Assembly (NCBI GenBank): GCA_900769465.1 | Contig: CAAGGT010000211.1 | Location: 1 to 34,889, forward strand | DNA from: Bacteroidaceae bacterium | GTDB taxonomy: Bacteria > Bacteroidota > Bacteroidia > Bacteroidales > Bacteroidaceae | DNA length: 34,889 bases | Reading direction: 5' to 3' | Part shown: piece by piece, positions 21,877 to 30,250 of the stretch | How positions within the stretch are numbered: position 1 is the stretch's first letter | Layout: every line of letters begins with the position of its first letter | Notes under the pieces: generated by a model | Seen by the model: only the letters and a program-made list of their open reading frames with translations | The model's database searches: none | Told to the model about the DNA's origin: nothing | Translations under genes and position numbers: made by a program

Positions 21877-22253
21877 ATCTCGTTCCTCACGAATAAACTG
21901 TAGGTGACCGATTTATCCATAGCCTTTACCAATTGGGCCACCGCGGGGACACTACGGTAAATCTCCAGTTGTGTCAAGTCCGCGCTATTACCAATCAGGA
22001 TACAGCCATTGGTATCCTTAACAGCGTTTCCGCTATGAATACGGATGCCGCGGTTCTTGGAAACCTTATCGCTCCAAATAAGCGGAAGATCTTTCTTGAA
22101 CTTCGGAGAGTGCGTGAGCTTCATCCAGTGAGCACCTGAAGGAATCATCTTCCCGAGGTTTTCAATGGTGTAGTACACCCCGAGGTTCCACTCGTAGTCA
22201 ATGAGTACACCCATCACGGTGTCCCCTTTTACTTTGTATCTAATGAGTTCCAT
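21873..22253 (-). CDS. DUF5675-like protein, 126 aa
   Basis: The pattern matches DUF5675-type phage proteins: a strand-rich start, IPSGAHWMKLTHSPKFKKDLPLIW (recalled as 'IPxGxY...SPxFxxxxPxL'), then GIRIHSGNAVKDTNGCILIG, with conserved His and Cys spaced as in L,D-transpeptidase-like active sites. The family is common near phage lysis or cell-wall genes, and a peptidoglycan-related role is suspected but, as far as I know, not established. Coupled by TAATG and ATGA to its neighbours. Enzymatic activity is inferred only from the H...C pattern. Confidence 0.7.
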   Translation of the reverse strand: MELIRYKVKGDTVMGVLIDYEWNLGVYYTIENLGKMIPSGAHWMKLTHSPKFKKDLPLIWSDKVSKNRGIRIHSGNAVKDTNGCILIGNSADLTQLEIYRSVPAVAQLVKAMDKSVTYSLFVRNEI

Positions 22254-22459
22254 TACTTGTCCTCCACCTTTATCGTTCCTGTGAATCCGCAGTCACGAAT
22301 GTCTTTTTCGAGTTGGAGCACGGACATCCAATCGTTTCTTGTATAACCTCGCCCGAGCACATAGGCATAGAACCTGTCGCAGTCTTTTGCGATATGAATC
22401 TCGTCATTATACGTTTGTGCATTTTCAATCACTTCAATCAGCAGTATGGGCGGTTTCAT
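22253..22459 (-). CDS. Small hypothetical protein, 68 aa
   Basis: Starts at 22459 with GGAGGTAC. A small alpha/beta protein with two cysteines (KDCDRFYAYVLGRGY, IRDCGFTGTIKV). TAATG coupling to the DUF5675-like gene. No family recognised. Confidence 0.7.
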   Translation of the reverse strand: MKPPILLIEVIENAQTYNDEIHIAKDCDRFYAYVLGRGYTRNDWMSVLQLEKDIRDCGFTGTIKVEDK

Positions 22460-22503
22460 CTTGGTACCTCCAGTTCCATTCCTTTATACTTAATTGTTGT
22501 CAT
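22456..22503 (-). CDS. Possible 15-codon leader ORF
   Basis: ATG 22503 lies eight bases after GGAG and opens a frame (MTTIKYKGMELEVPR) whose TGA overlaps the ATG of the 68-aa gene. It overlaps the last codons of the 89-aa gene in another frame. It could couple translation between those genes or be a fortuitous frame. Confidence 0.35.
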   Translation of the reverse strand: MTTIKYKGMELEVPR

Positions 22504-22759
22504 TGTTAATCTCCTTGATTGGCTTGTACATAGCAATAGTATGGTTTAACTTCGATTCAAAATATTTTCGCCTGAGTTCCCCGTCCTTCAGCGCGTTGAA
22601 TAATCTATTATTTTGTGCTTGTAGGTCTTTGTGCATCATCTGCCAATAGTCGCTCCATCCTTTCCACGAACGCCATTTTGCAAAAGTAAGTCCGAGCAAA
22701 GGAAGTACCGCAGACACGGCGATCATGATACCTCTGATAAAGATTTCGTTTTCAGTCAT
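22490..22759 (-). CDS. Small membrane protein, holin/spanin-type topology, 89 aa
   Basis: Starts at 22759 with GAGGAG. One transmembrane helix (about residues 9-27, IRGIMIAVSAVLPLLGLTFA) is followed by a Trp/Lys-rich membrane-surface segment and a charged helix. This is the shape of an inner-membrane spanin or a one-helix lysis protein. It lies near the DUF5675-like gene and beside another tiny membrane protein (23080), forming a possible second lysis cassette inside the replication operon. Confidence 0.7.
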   Translation of the reverse strand: MTENEIFIRGIMIAVSAVLPLLGLTFAKWRSWKGWSDYWQMMHKDLQAQNNRLFNALKDGELRRKYFESKLNHTIAMYKPIKEINNDNN

Positions 22760-23076
22760 TTTGTCTCCTCGAATTTATTAGCGAGCTCCACCCACTTACG
22801 ATGATGTCTTACGACGCTTTGTCTGTGCTTGTCGTCTACACATTGGTAATAGACAGCAACCCAGTAACTAGCCATCGCCAGGCACCGCTTGTACTTGTGG
22901 TGGCGAGTTTCTGCAAGTTGCTCGTCTTTGATGAGGTTTTCAGTCTGCAAGCGGTCGCAGGCTTCCTGGTAGTCCGCTTTCAGTTCCGCAATAACCTTGT
23001 CGGCTTCGTACTTGAGGTAAAATTCTTCATACTCATTATGTCTTAATTCGTGGTGATATACTTTCAGTTCGCTCAT
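22756..23076 (-). CDS. Coiled-coil hypothetical protein, 106 aa
   Basis: Starts at 23076 with GGAGTAAC. It is helical throughout, His/Lys/Glu-rich, with a central coiled coil (about residues 22-65). There is no signal peptide or membrane helix. It is coupled by ATGA to the 89-aa membrane protein and may be its soluble partner. No family recognised. Confidence 0.7.
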   Translation of the reverse strand: MSELKVYHHELRHNEYEEFYLKYEADKVIAELKADYQEACDRLQTENLIKDEQLAETRHHKYKRCLAMASYWVAVYYQCVDDKHRQSVVRHHRKWVELANKFEETK

Positions 23077-23079
23077 TTG

Positions 23080-23223
23080 TTACTCCTTTAGCCAGGTTAA
23101 GGCCAGTGTTAATACGCCCGCAGCCAACCAATAGGTGGCCATACGGGCATTTCCTTTGACAATATACGGCACGGACGCCGTAAAACTCAATAACATTTGA
23201 ATTGTGGGGACAATCTTCTCCAC
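23080..23223 (-). CDS. Tiny two-helix membrane protein, 47 aa (holin candidate)
   Basis: A GTG at 23223 follows GGGGTAATC at the helicase stop; the frame reads MEKIVPTIQMLLSF... and ends at 23080, at the next gene's ribosome site. It has a short hydrophobic stretch (about 8-22) and a clear C-terminal transmembrane helix (about 29-45, ending LTLALTWLKE). An ATG at codon 10 is possible but has no ribosome site. Small size, two hydrophobic stretches and the neighbouring membrane protein make it a holin candidate. Confidence 0.55.
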   Translation of the reverse strand: MEKIVPTIQMLLSFTASVPYIVKGNARMATYWLAAGVLTLALTWLKE

Positions 23224-23225
23224 GA

Positions 23226-24974
23226 TTACCCCACTACAATACAGTCATCGGCGCCGACAACCGGAATACCATATGTCTTCATAGAATCGCCGAGGAACTC
23301 TTCGATAAGCTCAATGCTATTAAACGACTTGAACTGCGCGCGTTCGAGGATGATACCCGTCTTGGACTTAAGTTTTCTACTGATGGCGTCCAATTCAGTC
23401 AATCGTTCGGTAAACCGCTTAATCATCGTCGCTTCCGGCACATCACATTCCATATACGATCCATCGCGTGCTACTTCAAACGAAACATCGTCAAACCACG
23501 CCTGGATGGTAGTCGCCGCATAGTTGAGCTGCTCGGGCTTGGCTTCGGCGGACAGACGATACAAGTCGATACGTGAGCCGTCGCCTTGGCTTGCGATGAA
23601 AGCCTCAGGCATCATCTTGATACTGAATAACGCGCGAAGTACAGGGTTACGAAGCGAGCCGAGAACGATCTGCTGCGGTTTGATGTTCAGCGGTTCAAAG
23701 TCATCATCGTGCAGAATAAAGTTCAACAACGAGTGAGCCATCTCGGTTTTGATGCGCCTAGCACTTCCGTCAAACATATTGCCGAAGAACTTGTCAAGAT
23801 ACTGCTGACTATGACAGAACCTCGTAAGCATCGCGTGCAACAAGTTGCTACAATGGAAGTTCTGAAGCCGACGCTTAATACCACTATCTTCAAAGTAGAT
23901 GTACTTGTTACTACTGATGATGAAGTTCTGATAAGTGTCGGCGACTACTGGGTCAACGCCCTTGCCTTCGTACTGAAAACGATCACGACCCGTCATAGAC
24001 TTCATAATGCTCTGAAGTTGCTCGTTCATTCCGGCACCTTCGAATTCACTAATAGACACGAGCCGTTTGCCCATAAGGGACATAGTGAAGCGAAGTTGTT
24101 GAGGTGCGAATGCGGTAAATGTGTCGCCAAACATCGTCTGCAATACGGATACGAGCTTGGATTTGCCATTACCGCCTGCGTCGAAGTCGTTGAGATACAG
24201 AATAATTCCGGTTGCACTATCTGGGAACCTCACCATAAAATGAATTACGCGATACAGTTGTTGCCATTCTTCGGCACGGCCACCCGCACACAAGAACAAG
24301 AGCAACATAGCCCTACGAAGGCTTTCGTCGTTGATGAAGTCTGCATTAGGCTTGGTCATCTGGGCACAGACATTACGGTACATTTTATCGTCACGAACAA
24401 AGAAACCATATGGATCTTCGTCCCTGAACGATGAAATAATATTAATGCGCTGAAGGTTTGGGGCGAGTTGTTTCCAGACACCGTCGTACGGCGGTTCATA
24501 CGGAAGTTCCGTAATAGTACCAAAGCCGTCAAACTTTTCAGCGCCACCAATTTCATTGATACGGACCGCGCTGAGTTTTGCCGCGATGATGCGTTCGTCG
24601 GCTTCAAGACCGTCGAGAGGAAGTGCATCGGCCGAGCAGTTATTGGTCATAGGTATCAGTCTGAACTTACCATCACGGTTACGGTAGACGTGATCCCTGA
24701 TATACTCAATCTGCTCATCAGTAAATGTCAGAGGCGCTTTGCTCCGGCGTTCGCCGAATGCATTCAGCACATCTTCTTCAGACACGGGCATATCGGCATA
24801 AATACCGAGAATCTCAACCTGGGTCTTGTTCTTCGCGACCTGCTGCATAGCCGCGACAATGTCGTGGTATACTTCGGTTGGAGTACGATGTTCGAAGTCG
24901 ATCTTGGAGTATACATACTTCTGCGACTTCATAGGCATCTGCGCAAGTATTGTTAATAGTTTATCGAGTACCAT
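23226..24974 (-). CDS. SF3 (D5-like) replicative helicase, 582 aa
   Basis: SF3 helicases unwind DNA at viral forks as hexameric AAA+ rings. Motifs are visible in order: Walker A DAGGNGKS (265-272), an acidic Walker B region RLVSISEFEG (304-313), motif C ending in sensor Asn in FIISSNK (351-357), and an arginine finger in GIKRR (365-369). The N-terminal 240 residues are not clearly a primase, though D5-type proteins often carry one; no catalytic primase triad is evident by eye. It starts directly after the polymerase stop (TAAATG). With PolB it forms the replisome core. Confidence 0.9.
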   Translation of the reverse strand: MVLDKLLTILAQMPMKSQKYVYSKIDFEHRTPTEVYHDIVAAMQQVAKNKTQVEILGIYADMPVSEEDVLNAFGERRSKAPLTFTDEQIEYIRDHVYRNRDGKFRLIPMTNNCSADALPLDGLEADERIIAAKLSAVRINEIGGAEKFDGFGTITELPYEPPYDGVWKQLAPNLQRINIISSFRDEDPYGFFVRDDKMYRNVCAQMTKPNADFINDESLRRAMLLLFLCAGGRAEEWQQLYRVIHFMVRFPDSATGIILYLNDFDAGGNGKSKLVSVLQTMFGDTFTAFAPQQLRFTMSLMGKRLVSISEFEGAGMNEQLQSIMKSMTGRDRFQYEGKGVDPVVADTYQNFIISSNKYIYFEDSGIKRRLQNFHCSNLLHAMLTRFCHSQQYLDKFFGNMFDGSARRIKTEMAHSLLNFILHDDDFEPLNIKPQQIVLGSLRNPVLRALFSIKMMPEAFIASQGDGSRIDLYRLSAEAKPEQLNYAATTIQAWFDDVSFEVARDGSYMECDVPEATMIKRFTERLTELDAISRKLKSKTGIILERAQFKSFNSIELIEEFLGDSMKTYGIPVVGADDCIVVG

Positions 24975-26849
24975 TTAGATGAAATCCCTTTGAATGAGGT
25001 CTTTGAGAGATTTAACGCCGCGGCGCTGAATCTTTGATAAGTGAGTTTCGCAGAGGTCGGGCCGGCCCCACAGCCACAGTTCCGCATCGAGATCGCGTCT
25101 GTATTGACTGAGGTCGATGTACTTGGCGTACTTTTCAAGTTCAGGCATATCCTGCGACCAAACACCAAACCTGGCCTTGATGGCGCCACTCTTGCGGTCG
25201 ATAAGTTCACGGCTGAAACTGATAGGCACGGCATCCGGACAGTCTTCGGTAGTCCACATAAAGTAGTAGTTCTTCCAACGCATAGGTTCGTTGTTAATCA
25301 TTGCATACTTACTTGCGGCCGATCTGTGATACTTGACAACAAAGTCTTGCCACGGATGTTTGTCCCACACAAGCTGAGGTTTATCGCTAATCACAGACCT
25401 GAACAAGCAGTCGTACATAGCGATATTTGAGTTCTTGTTGGTGATATCGGCATAAGCTTGGCCTTTACCACTTGTAACCTGGCCATTCTCGTCGTAGATG
25501 ATATAGTTATTAACATCGCGGATATAGATTTCCGGGATATATTCCTCTTCAAGAGTAAGCCCGTACTTATCTTTAAAGTAGTCAATCATATCGCGACAGG
25601 CCTTGATATTTGCTTCGCCGCGGACAAATACCGAGTCGGTATTAATCTCCAACAGATTTTCGAACTCAGGGCAGGCAAACGCAAGTTCACTAATCAAGAG
25701 CTGACCGATATAGCACATAGCTTCGCCGGCCGCCGGGTCGAACATAACATTGTACTGGGCACGCATTCTCAAGGCACCAGTCGGAGCATTGAGGAATAGC
25801 TTTAACGCACGGTCGACATTTATCAGCATAGGATCGCCTTCCTTCTTATGCTTGACTTCCAGACGATAGTCGCGTTTTTCGGCGTAGATATCGTTGGCGC
25901 TCTTGGTCTTGAGTAACTGCCAATGGCCGATGATAAACGCATACATACTTGCGAAGTCGAATGCGTATATGTTTTTATAATGACCTTCACGAATAAAGTG
26001 GGCACCGCCACGGCCGTAGCTAATTCCTTTGTAGGTACCATCAATGTTGGCAGTCGGATTCTTAGCGAAGTAGGCCATAATTACTTTCACATCGAGCGGT
26101 ACCTTGAAGTCATTCAGGTCAAACAACTTGAGAGGCTGAACTTCTTTTGGAGCAATCGGCTGATAAGAGTGATAAATAATACCACCGCAAATAGCCTGAA
26201 TCTGTTGGTCAAATGATAGCGGCATATCTGCTGGCCACCACTTGAACAATTCACGAACAGCGAGCAGTGTCGTACGGTTTGCCTTGGGCGTATCCCAGCC
26301 GTATATCCAAAAGATTTGCATCATTGCATACACGTCGTATGCACAGTAGTCGTCGATGTTCTTCTTCATTTCGTCCGTTAAGTGTTCGTCGGGACTATAT
26401 GGAAGTTCACGAATACGAAGGCCTTCATACATTTCCCACTGTTTCAGCGAGTATCGGAGCAAGCAGTTAGCGAATACATCGAAGTGTTTGGCAGACCACG
26501 CACGAACCTTATGACGACGTTTTACCAGAGGATTGTTGTGTTCATCGTAACTGATAAGTGCCTGGGCGTCGTGATAGATGAATTTAACAGGAATCGACGG
26601 AGCACGTTCGAGTTCGCTCTTCAGTTTTGCAAGTACCGGCAAGTCGAACGCCTTACCATTAAAAGACACGATATAGTCGGCCTGGTCAAAGTAATGTTCA
26701 ATGATAGCCATTCTAGTACGATCGACACAGCCGCCGTTGTCTGTTACCGTAACACTATCAACTTCGGTCTTGGTATCGGTATCATACATTTTACCGACGA
26801 AACAAAAGTGTTCGCGATAGGTTTCAATATCGAAGCCTAGTAATTTCAT
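24975..26849 (-). CDS. Family B DNA polymerase with 3'-5' exonuclease, 624 aa
   Basis: Exonuclease motifs: FDIET (D7, E9), FNGKAFD (N64, D69) and YCAYD (Y168, D172). The YGRGGAH segment (278-284) matches the GxGGxH-type motif between domains. Polymerase motif A is FDFASMY (D298), motif B KLFLN (K350, N354) and motif C INTDS (D405), where the usual first Asp of DTDS is Asn; the metal-binding second Asp is kept. Size is close to compact phage PolBs. No terminal protein was found and the genome is not linear with inverted ends, so DNA- or RNA-primed synthesis is more likely than protein priming. ATGA overlap with the upstream gene. Confidence 0.92.
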   Translation of the reverse strand: MKLLGFDIETYREHFCFVGKMYDTDTKTEVDSVTVTDNGGCVDRTRMAIIEHYFDQADYIVSFNGKAFDLPVLAKLKSELERAPSIPVKFIYHDAQALISYDEHNNPLVKRRHKVRAWSAKHFDVFANCLLRYSLKQWEMYEGLRIRELPYSPDEHLTDEMKKNIDDYCAYDVYAMMQIFWIYGWDTPKANRTTLLAVRELFKWWPADMPLSFDQQIQAICGGIIYHSYQPIAPKEVQPLKLFDLNDFKVPLDVKVIMAYFAKNPTANIDGTYKGISYGRGGAHFIREGHYKNIYAFDFASMYAFIIGHWQLLKTKSANDIYAEKRDYRLEVKHKKEGDPMLINVDRALKLFLNAPTGALRMRAQYNVMFDPAAGEAMCYIGQLLISELAFACPEFENLLEINTDSVFVRGEANIKACRDMIDYFKDKYGLTLEEEYIPEIYIRDVNNYIIYDENGQVTSGKGQAYADITNKNSNIAMYDCLFRSVISDKPQLVWDKHPWQDFVVKYHRSAASKYAMINNEPMRWKNYYFMWTTEDCPDAVPISFSRELIDRKSGAIKARFGVWSQDMPELEKYAKYIDLSQYRRDLDAELWLWGRPDLCETHLSKIQRRGVKSLKDLIQRDFI

Positions 26850-27382
26850 TTAACTCTCCTTCGAGCTATGGTGGAACGATCGGTATAAATATGCGGGTTG
26901 AGACAAATAAGCACCCAATTTGTGCAGCCCAGGTCGTGCGCGATACGGTTGACAATAACGATATCAGACTTACCCGCGCGCTGAACATCCAACGAACGAG
27001 ATACTACATAAAGTTCATCGCCGTGGAGTTGCCAATAACACAAGCAACATTCCTTGTTGAAGATAATGTTCTTACGGGATAGACGGCGCTTGCCGTTATT
27101 AATCAGTGAATGGACATTCAGAGATTTGTACGCATTATACAGATCGTCATCATCGCCATACAGTCGAGCCTTCCATTCGTCGGACATATCCTTACCGTCG
27201 AAGATTAATCCATACTCGGCATCTTCCAATTCACGGTTCTTTAAGTGATAGTCCTCGAGAGTTTCGTTTGTTATCATCAGTCTTTCGCCGACGATACATT
27301 CGCCACGAGGCGACATTAGGAATCTGCCTTTGGGCGCGTCGAGGAAGTCTTCTCGCCATTTGATATATTGCTTAAGGTTCAT
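26846..27382 (-). CDS. Minimal thymidylate-synthase-like protein, 178 aa
   Basis: The C-terminal half carries the ThyA active-site order: an Arg cluster (R99, R100, R103), catalytic Cys in CLCYWQ (C113, Q118; ThyA C-x4-Q), YVVSRSLD (R129, S130, D132; ThyA RSxD), N145 and PHIY (H164, Y166; ThyA HxY). At 178 aa it is far shorter than ThyA (about 264 aa). The N-terminal 90 residues are unlike it, and the stretch between RSLD and the Asn is longer. It may be a dUMP/dCMP-modifying enzyme, for example of the hydroxymethylase branch, or a repurposed binding protein. It is the first gene of the replication operon. Confidence 0.7.
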   Translation of the reverse strand: MNLKQYIKWREDFLDAPKGRFLMSPRGECIVGERLMITNETLEDYHLKNRELEDAEYGLIFDGKDMSDEWKARLYGDDDDLYNAYKSLNVHSLINNGKRRLSRKNIIFNKECCLCYWQLHGDELYVVSRSLDVQRAGKSDIVIVNRIAHDLGCTNWVLICLNPHIYTDRSTIARRRVK

Positions 27383-27419
27383 AGTACCTACCGTTTGTGA
27401 AAGTGTTATTACTTTCTAA

Positions 27420-27454
27420 TTAAATAACAATTTTTAATTTGTTATATTTTCCAA
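27420..27454 (-). promoter_or_regulatory. Promoter-like element, leadered class (replication operon)
   Basis: Read leftward: TTGG (27454-27451), 21 bases, TGTTATTTAA (27429-27420), then a leader of about 37 bases to ATG 27382. It drives the ThyA-like/PolB/helicase operon. Confidence 0.7.
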
Positions 27455-27494
27455 ATTTATCTTACATTTAAATTGAAAATTAGTCTTTATCTAC
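27451..27494 (-). promoter_or_regulatory. Operator-like block, diverged third copy
   Basis: Read leftward, GTAGATAAAGACTAATTTTC, a short AT stretch, then GTAAGATAAATTTGG resembles the arms of blocks L and R (GTAGTAAGA...AAGATTAATTTTC). It abuts the TTGG box of the promoter, where an activator or repressor could act. The match is weaker than between blocks L and R. Confidence 0.45.
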
Positions 27495-27571
27495 AAATAA
27501 AAAATTAAAATAAAATCGTCCATATTTGAATTTTGAGGCCTTAAAATTTTTGGCTATACATTTACACTAGA

Positions 27572-27601
27572 CAAAAATAAAACGGGTTTTTAGGCCCGTT
27601 T
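27572..27601 (-). terminator. Rho-independent terminator of the virion operon
   Basis: Read leftward: AAACGGG, 8-base loop, CCCGTTT (7-bp perfect stem), then TATTTTTG. It begins 22 bases after the stop of the gp10-like gene and separates the virion operon from the promoter of the replication operon. Confidence 0.9.
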
Positions 27602-27623
27602 CTGTTCAAAATAAAGCATAATT

Positions 27624-29333
27624 TTATTGTAAATTGAAGTCGATTTCGTATAATTGGAAACGAACGTTATCGCAGGTACCAAACTCTATAAGGAACGAGT
27701 TACCACTGCCACAGTTTCGCCATATCATACGCCGATCGTTTTTGCCAGGTGAACCTAACGAACGATACAGATATTGACCAAAAGTCATACCACGATCGAG
27801 CGACATTCGTAGGTACATTCGACCTCTCTGAAGATCGTATGAGGCACCCGTATCGCATACAACTTCTACTTCTCGGACAATCACGCGGCCTGGTAATTGC
27901 GTAAACAGACCTCGGATGTAACGAAGAATTGGTGTTCCGTCGATATGCAGACGACCATTAGGGTTCTGTTCAATCAGTTCGCCGTAGATACTTATATCGT
28001 ATTGACGGCCATTTGAACACAAAGCTGACCATACCGCAAAGTCGTGGTTGGCGATATACCGGTTCTCATAAGTCCACCATTTGCCCGTTTTGGTAACAGA
28101 CAAGCCAGTGGTGAAGTCCGGTCGACCGTTCTCGTCATAGTTGTACACTACAATAAGGCTGCTGTCGCGGACTGCGAGAGGCCTGATTATTGCGGCTTTA
28201 CCCATTAGTCGGCGTTCAATCTCATCATTGGATATCTTTTGGATAGTTCCGCCTTGAGAAATCGCGCCGATAAAGTCGTTGTGGTAGGCATCTTTACAGA
28301 TGAGATACATCGTGTCAGCGACAATACACGGAGAACGCCCGCCGTAGTGGAGTGTTGACATTGTATTATGCTGAATAGGCGCATCTTCGGTAAAGGTGTT
28401 TGTCCATATCTCAATGGACGTATCGTTTAAGAAATACAACTGACCTGCAAAAGCAACCGCGTCTTGGAGTACCGCACTGGATGCGGTAGACACATAGGCG
28501 TGCGGCATAAATACGTAACTATTATCTTCACGATAAATCTGATACGGAACATATTTGCCAAGGTTATCGACCCACGAAGGAATTATCCAACGATCTGGAC
28601 GAATAACCGACAGACGAACCGTGTTCTTGTTGCGTTGAGTACACACCAGACGGTTCTCGTACCAGGTGATCGTAGCAATATCTACAAGATTGCCGACATA
28701 GTTGGTACGCAGAGGATCCCAGGTACCATCGTACATCGGTGGCCACCATCCATAGCCGTAACCCGACTCAGCACCAGGCGTAGAGTCTGCCCACTCGATA
28801 TTGTATTCGTCAGTACGATTATAGTTAGTGAACTCACCAATGGGCAGTAAGTTCATAACATAACTTCTAACACGCACTTGATATTCGGTTTCTGTCAACT
28901 GACTAATGACAGCCGATGGCAGCAGGTTCTCGGTGTTCCAATAGTACACATACTTACCATCGCAGACAAAGACCTGTGACGGAATTGTAGCGGACTCACA
29001 GAATGTTACTTCTCGGATATCGCGAGTATTTGCGGCGATGAACTCGGCGTCAGCGCCTGCACTCCAGGCAGACCTCACCGGCGCGCTATTCCAATCCAGG
29101 CCATTCCAAGCAAAACGACATACGCGCTTGTTAGTAGCAACATATACATTTCGTTTGGAGTCAACAAAGGACTGAATAACGCGTTCACCGGGTGTTATAT
29201 CGATACGGGCGGAAGTGAGTTTCTCGCCATAACGGTCAATGCACGAGTTATCAAGCGGTATCATATTTACATAGTCGGACACCGCGATACCATCGTGAAA
29301 CGATCTAATACCAGCAAATTCTTTTACCTGCAT
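27624..29333 (-). CDS. P22 gp10-like DNA-stabilisation / tail-hub protein, 569 aa
   Basis: In P22, gp10 closes the portal channel after packaging and joins gp4 to the tail needle. Supporting points are the large beta-rich protein with many repeated aromatic/strand units (a propeller-like pattern, about residues 50-460), the N-terminal sequence (EFAGIRSFHDGIAVSDYVNMIP), the length (P22 gp10 is 472 aa) and the position right after a gp4-like gene. I start at ATG 29333 (MQVKEFAG...), which has GGAG seven bases upstream; the frame is open to 29366. Last gene before the operon terminator. Confidence 0.7.
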   Translation of the reverse strand: MQVKEFAGIRSFHDGIAVSDYVNMIPLDNSCIDRYGEKLTSARIDITPGERVIQSFVDSKRNVYVATNKRVCRFAWNGLDWNSAPVRSAWSAGADAEFIAANTRDIREVTFCESATIPSQVFVCDGKYVYYWNTENLLPSAVISQLTETEYQVRVRSYVMNLLPIGEFTNYNRTDEYNIEWADSTPGAESGYGYGWWPPMYDGTWDPLRTNYVGNLVDIATITWYENRLVCTQRNKNTVRLSVIRPDRWIIPSWVDNLGKYVPYQIYREDNSYVFMPHAYVSTASSAVLQDAVAFAGQLYFLNDTSIEIWTNTFTEDAPIQHNTMSTLHYGGRSPCIVADTMYLICKDAYHNDFIGAISQGGTIQKISNDEIERRLMGKAAIIRPLAVRDSSLIVVYNYDENGRPDFTTGLSVTKTGKWWTYENRYIANHDFAVWSALCSNGRQYDISIYGELIEQNPNGRLHIDGTPILRYIRGLFTQLPGRVIVREVEVVCDTGASYDLQRGRMYLRMSLDRGMTFGQYLYRSLGSPGKNDRRMIWRNCGSGNSFLIEFGTCDNVRFQLYEIDFNLQ

Positions 29334-30250
29334 ACACGGACTCCAAGATACGGGCCTTCTAACCAATCGCGATTATGGATGAGGTCGTGGATATGTTCAG
29401 CGACATTCACACCGTGTAAAGGCTGAGTATGGTTCTTCTTCAGCAAGTTGTATGATGCAGAAGCCTGTTCGTGCATAGCAGCGAGTGTAGCCACACCATA
29501 TACAGTAGCCAACTGCTCGGCAGTAATATCAATCAGGAACTTTTTGAACTTAGGCGGAGCAACGATTTCGCCTGCGTGAGATTCGTCACGGTTGATAATC
29601 TGCAATGGCACGGGCATCACAACGATCTTCGGTTGTGCAGTACCTTTGAGTAATACGATAATCTTATCATCGTACTCTTCAATGGCATAAACACCACCGA
29701 GTCCGCGCGGAATATTAAATAACTGCTCGAACTCGTCGCGATAGACATATGTATATGGGGCACGAGAACCCAGTTCCATAACACTATCGACACGCATCGC
29801 CGGGAAGTCAATATTCTCAGGCCGGATAACACAAGCAGTACTATCGGTACCTGCTACGAGTTTTGTGTCCAGTGACCACATCGCCACGGTCAGTCCTTCG
29901 CCGAAGTCGTCTACCGGCCAGTCGATACTCCACCCAGGCCGAAGTCTATCGAGTTCTTCAGTCCACTTGCCGTTTACAAGATCGTAGGCGTTATACTTGG
30001 AATACCCAATTACCACCAGGTTATGTTCCGGGCGTAAGGGTTTAAGAATAATACGGCCGGCCTCAGGCGTATATACTCGTGAAGTAACCGTGATATCCAA
30101 AGTTCTATCACAGTTAATTGCGGGCAGGATTTCGTTTGCAAGAATGTTGGCGCCCGCGTCCAAAATGTCGGGCGGCATATCGTCGCGACTGAACGACGAG
30201 ATTACGCCGCTCTTAAAAGCGGCCGATTGGACTATATCGGTTACTAGCAT
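29324..30250 (-). CDS. P22 gp4-like portal-completion (tail accessory) protein, 308 aa
   Basis: gp4-type proteins bind under the portal ring after packaging. The N-terminus here (MLVTDIVQSAAFKSGVISS... then PPDILDAGANILANEILPAIN) has the helical pattern of that family, followed by beta-rich domains (about 60-230) and a C-terminal helical region. It is longer than P22 gp4 (166 aa), as in many related phages with an added beta domain. Start 30250 chosen because GGAGG precedes it; the frame is open to 30358, deep inside the terminase gene. Overlaps terminase by 38 bases. Confidence 0.7.
   Translation of the reverse strand: MLVTDIVQSAAFKSGVISSFSRDDMPPDILDAGANILANEILPAINCDRTLDITVTSRVYTPEAGRIILKPLRPEHNLVVIGYSKYNAYDLVNGKWTEELDRLRPGWSIDWPVDDFGEGLTVAMWSLDTKLVAGTDSTACVIRPENIDFPAMRVDSVMELGSRAPYTYVYRDEFEQLFNIPRGLGGVYAIEEYDDKIIVLLKGTAQPKIVVMPVPLQIINRDESHAGEIVAPPKFKKFLIDITAEQLATVYGVATLAAMHEQASASYNLLKKNHTQPLHGVNVAEHIHDLIHNRDWLEGPYLGVRVCR

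Noticed and set aside
24975..26849. Protein-primed (phi29-type) replication
   Set aside because: No terminal-protein candidate and no inverted genome ends; the ends are directly redundant and the terminase is of the headful-like large-subunit type.
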